12,171 nucleotides of DNA, from contig JAFEEK010000198.1 of NCBI GenBank assembly GCA_018241165.1, positions 1 to 12,171 of the forward strand, written 5' to 3'. Positions within the stretch are counted from its first letter, which is position 1. Each line of letters starts with the position of its first letter. The notes below the pieces were generated by a model. The model was not told the DNA's origin and did not search any database. It saw only the letters and a list, made by a program, of their open reading frames with translations. A program made the translations under genes and the position numbers. This DNA is from Pseudomonadota bacterium. GTDB taxonomy: Bacteria > Pseudomonadota > Gammaproteobacteria > Xanthomonadales > Rhodanobacteraceae. Below are positions 9,932 to 12,171 of the stretch, one piece after another.

Positions 9932-12171
9932 GTGGCGCGCGATTCGAAGATCAAATCCGGCAGCGATCCGGCCGAGGCGATGCAACGGCGATTGCGCGAA
10001 GCGGCGTTCCTGCTGCTCGCGCCGATCGCCGTCTACCTGTTGCTGTGCCTGCTGACCTATAGCGCGAACGATCCGGGTTGGAACCACGCCGCCGCGCAGA
10101 CTCATGGGATCAGCAACCTCGGCGGCGCGATCGGCGCCTGGATCGCCGACATCGCATTTTCGTTGTTCGGTTACCTCGCCTACGCATTTCCGCTGTTGCT
10201 GCTAACCGTCGGCCTGGCCTTGTTTCGCACGGATGGCGACCAGAAGTCCCCGCTGGAACCCACGTTCCGGCTGATTGGTGGCGTCGCGTTTTTCATCGGT
10301 GGCACTGGCTTGGCCCATCTGGAGTTCACCGGCCCCGGTTTGCCGGTCGGCGCCGGCGGTGTGCTTGGACAAATCGTCGGCGATTTGCTGCGCAGGGGGT
10401 TTGGCCAACTTGGCGCGAGCCTGTTCCTGCTTGCCATTTTTCTCGTCGCGCTGACTCTGGCGACAGGCGTGTCGTGGTTCCGCGTGATGGACGCGATCGG
10501 CCGCGGTACGCTGACGGTCCTGGGTTGGCTCGGTGCCGGCACGCGCAAGGCCGCCGACATCCGCGTCGCGCGCGCAGCGCGCAGCGAACGCGAGGAAACG
10601 CGCAAGATCGAGACGGTCAAGCAATCGCGGCGCGATCCGATCAAGATCGAGCCGACCCTGGCGCCGATCGAAAAGAGCAAGCGCGCCGAAGCCGAGCAGC
10701 AGATTCCGCTGTTCTCCGGCATCGCCGATTCGGATCTGCCGCCGCTGTCGTTGCTCGACGAGCCGCAGCAGCAGGTCAAGGGTTATTCGGAGGAAACGCT
10801 CGAGGCCCTGTCGCGCCAGGTCGAGCTCAAGCTCAAGGATTTTCGTATCGACGCTCATGTGGTCGGCGTGTTTCCGGGTCCCGTGATCACGCGCTTCGAA
10901 TTGCAGCCGGCGGCCGGCATCAAGGGTTCGCAGATCAGCAACCTGGACAAGGACATCGCGCGCGGCCTGTCGGTGATCAGCGTGCGCGTGGTCGACGTGA
11001 TCCCGGGCAAATCCGTCATTGGCCTGGAAATCCCGAACGCGAACCGCGAGATCGTGTATCTGTCCGAAATCCTGCGCTCGGAACGCTACGACGCGGTGAA
11101 ATCGCCGCTGGCGCTGGCGCTCGGCAAGGACATCGGCGGTCGGCCGATGGTCGTGGACCTGGCCAAGATGCCGCATCTGCTGGTCGCAGGCACTACCGGA
11201 TCGGGCAAGTCGGTGGCGCTGAACGCGATGGTGCTGAGCCTGCTCTACAAGGCCACCGCGCGCGACGTGCGCATGATCATGATCGACCCGAAGATGCTGG
11301 AGCTTTCGGTCTACGAAGGCATACCGCACCTGCTCGCGCCGGTCGTCACCGACATGAAGGAGGCCGCGAACGCACTGCGCTGGTGCGTGGCCGAGATGGA
11401 ACGGCGTTACAAGCTCATGGCGGCAGTCGGCGTGCGCAATCTCGCCGGTTTCAACAAGAAAGTGAAAGACGCCATCGACAGCGGCAAGCCGCTATCCGAT
11501 CCGCTGTTCAAGCCGCCGGAAAACACCACGCAGCCCATCGTGGTGCCGACGCTGGAGCCGCTGCCCTACGTCGTCGTCATCATCGACGAATTCGCCGACA
11601 TGATGATGATCGTCGGCAAAAAGGTGGAGGAACTGATCGCGCGCCTCGCGCAGAAGGCGCGCGCGGCCGGCGTGCACCTGATCCTCGCCACGCAACGCCC
11701 GTCGGTGGACGTGATCACCGGTTTGATCAAGGCGAATATTCCCACGCGCATCGCGTTTCAGGTGTCGAGCAAGATCGATTCGCGCACAATCCTGGACCAG
11801 TCTGGCGCGGAAACGCTGCTCGGCCATGGCGACATGTTGTATCTGCCGCCCGGCACCGCGACACCCGAGCGCGTGCATGGCGCCTTCGTCGGCGACGACG
11901 AGGTGCACAAAGTGGTCGCGCATCTACGCAATCAGGGCAAACCCGACTACATCGAGAACGTATTCGCGGAAGTGCAGTCGCTTGGCGACGGTCGCGTCGT
12001 TGGTGAATCCGGTTTGCCCGAAGACGCCGAGGAAGGCGAGGGCGACTACGACGAGCTTTACGACAAGGCCGTGGCCATCGTCACTGAATCGCGCCGCGCC
12101 TCCATTTCCGGCGTGCAGCGCCGATTGAAGATCGGCTACAACCGCGCCGCGCGCCTGATCGAGCGCATGGA
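9932..12171 (+). CDS. ftsK: DNA translocase FtsK (3' end beyond the window)
   Basis: FtsK anchors at the division septum and pumps chromosomal DNA toward dif for XerCD resolution. The 746 visible residues contain an N-terminal membrane domain with about four helices (roughly 25-44, 67-98, 114-130, 158-183), a short charged linker of about 100 residues, the alpha domain from YSEETLE (285), and the RecA-like motor with Walker A GTTGSGKS (420-427) and Walker [11 protein letters not shown] (D552, E553). A winged-helix gamma domain starts near 705 ([10 protein letters not shown], then [23 protein letters not shown]); it recognises KOPS sites in the family. Only a few tens of residues are missing. 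The start is probably GTG 9932, the first possible start after an in-frame TAG at 9920; ATG 9980 is an alternative. The linker is far shorter than the roughly 600 residues of E. coli FtsK. Confidence 0.97.
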   Translation, partial: MARDSKIKSGSDPAEAMQRRLREAAFLLLAPIAVYLLLCLLTYSANDPGWNHAAAQTHGISNLGGAIGAWIADIAFSLFGYLAYAFPLLLLTVGLALFRTDGDQKSPLEPTFRLIGGVAFFIGGTGLAHLEFTGPGLPVGAGGVLGQIVGDLLRRGFGQLGASLFLLAIFLVALTLATGVSWFRVMDAIGRGTLTVLGWLGAGTRKAADIRVARAARSEREETRKIETVKQSRRDPIKIEPTLAPIEKSKRAEAEQQIPLFSGIADSDLPPLSLLDEPQQQVKGYSEETLEALSRQVELKLKDFRIDAHVVGVFPGPVITRFELQPAAGIKGSQISNLDKDIARGLSVISVRVVDVIPGKSVIGLEIPNANREIVYLSEILRSERYDAVKSPLALALGKDIGGRPMVVDLAKMPHLLVAGTTGSGKSVALNAMVLSLLYKATARDVRMIMIDPKMLELSVYEGIPHLLAPVVTDMKEAANALRWCVAEMERRYKLMAAVGVRNLAGFNKKVKDAIDSGKPLSDPLFKPPENTTQPIVVPTLEPLPYVVVIIDEFADMMMIVGKKVEELIARLAQKARAAGVHLILATQRPSVDVITGLIKANIPTRIAFQVSSKIDSRTILDQSGAETLLGHGDMLYLPPGTATPERVHGAFVGDDEVHKVVAHLRNQGKPDYIENVFAEVQSLGDGRVVGESGLPEDAEEGEGDYDELYDKAVAIVTESRRASISGVQRRLKIGYNRAARLIERM

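Noticed and set aside
10078..12006. A 642-codon open frame overlapping ftsK
   Set aside because: It lies in another frame of ftsK, its product is Arg/Ala-rich low-complexity sequence without recognisable motifs, and the overlapping frame from 9932 encodes all FtsK domains. Long shadow frames are expected in GC-rich genes.

Overview
The window is a GC-rich stretch of a proteobacterial chromosome carrying mainly conserved housekeeping genes. Gene order and protein sequences point to a gammaproteobacterium, probably of the Xanthomonadales (Lysobacter/Rhodanobacter-like); that placement is inferred from protein resemblance, not from a search.

Layout. Left edge, minus strand: the 5' part of mnmA (tRNA 2-thiouridylase), preceded by nudJ (Nudix hydrolase) and joined to it by an ATGA overlap. 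Divergent from these, plus strand: clpS and clpA. Next comes an accessory block (3584-5455) with an IPTL-CTERM-type secreted protein gene, a strong terminator and a gene for a membrane-anchored protein of unknown function. Then a minus-strand series read right to left: trxB, a FemAB/GNAT-like acyltransferase gene (COG3146/DUF482 type), aat and infA. Last, plus strand: ald (alanine dehydrogenase) and the 5' part of ftsK, which runs off the right edge.

The backbone clpS-clpA / infA-aat / trxB / ftsK has the order and orientation known from Escherichia coli (clpS-clpA-serW-infA-aat-cydC-cydD-trxB-lrp-ftsK). Here the serW tRNA position holds the two accessory genes, the cydCD position holds the acyltransferase gene, and the divergent lrp position holds ald. 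Aat, ClpS and ClpA together form the Leu/Phe N-degron route: Aat adds the destabilising residue, ClpS recognises it, and ClpA unfolds the substrate for ClpP, which is not in the window.

The unusual material is small in scale: a possible sigma-54 promoter and a pair of mutually exclusive hairpins ahead of the IPTL-CTERM gene; a terminator that ends 14 bases before the next start codon; and two different REP-like palindromic elements on either side of the acyltransferase gene, one of which codes for that protein's C-terminal tail and places a Shine-Dalgarno-like sequence near the aat start. I found no CRISPR array, transposase, rRNA or tRNA gene, and no convincing new multi-gene system.
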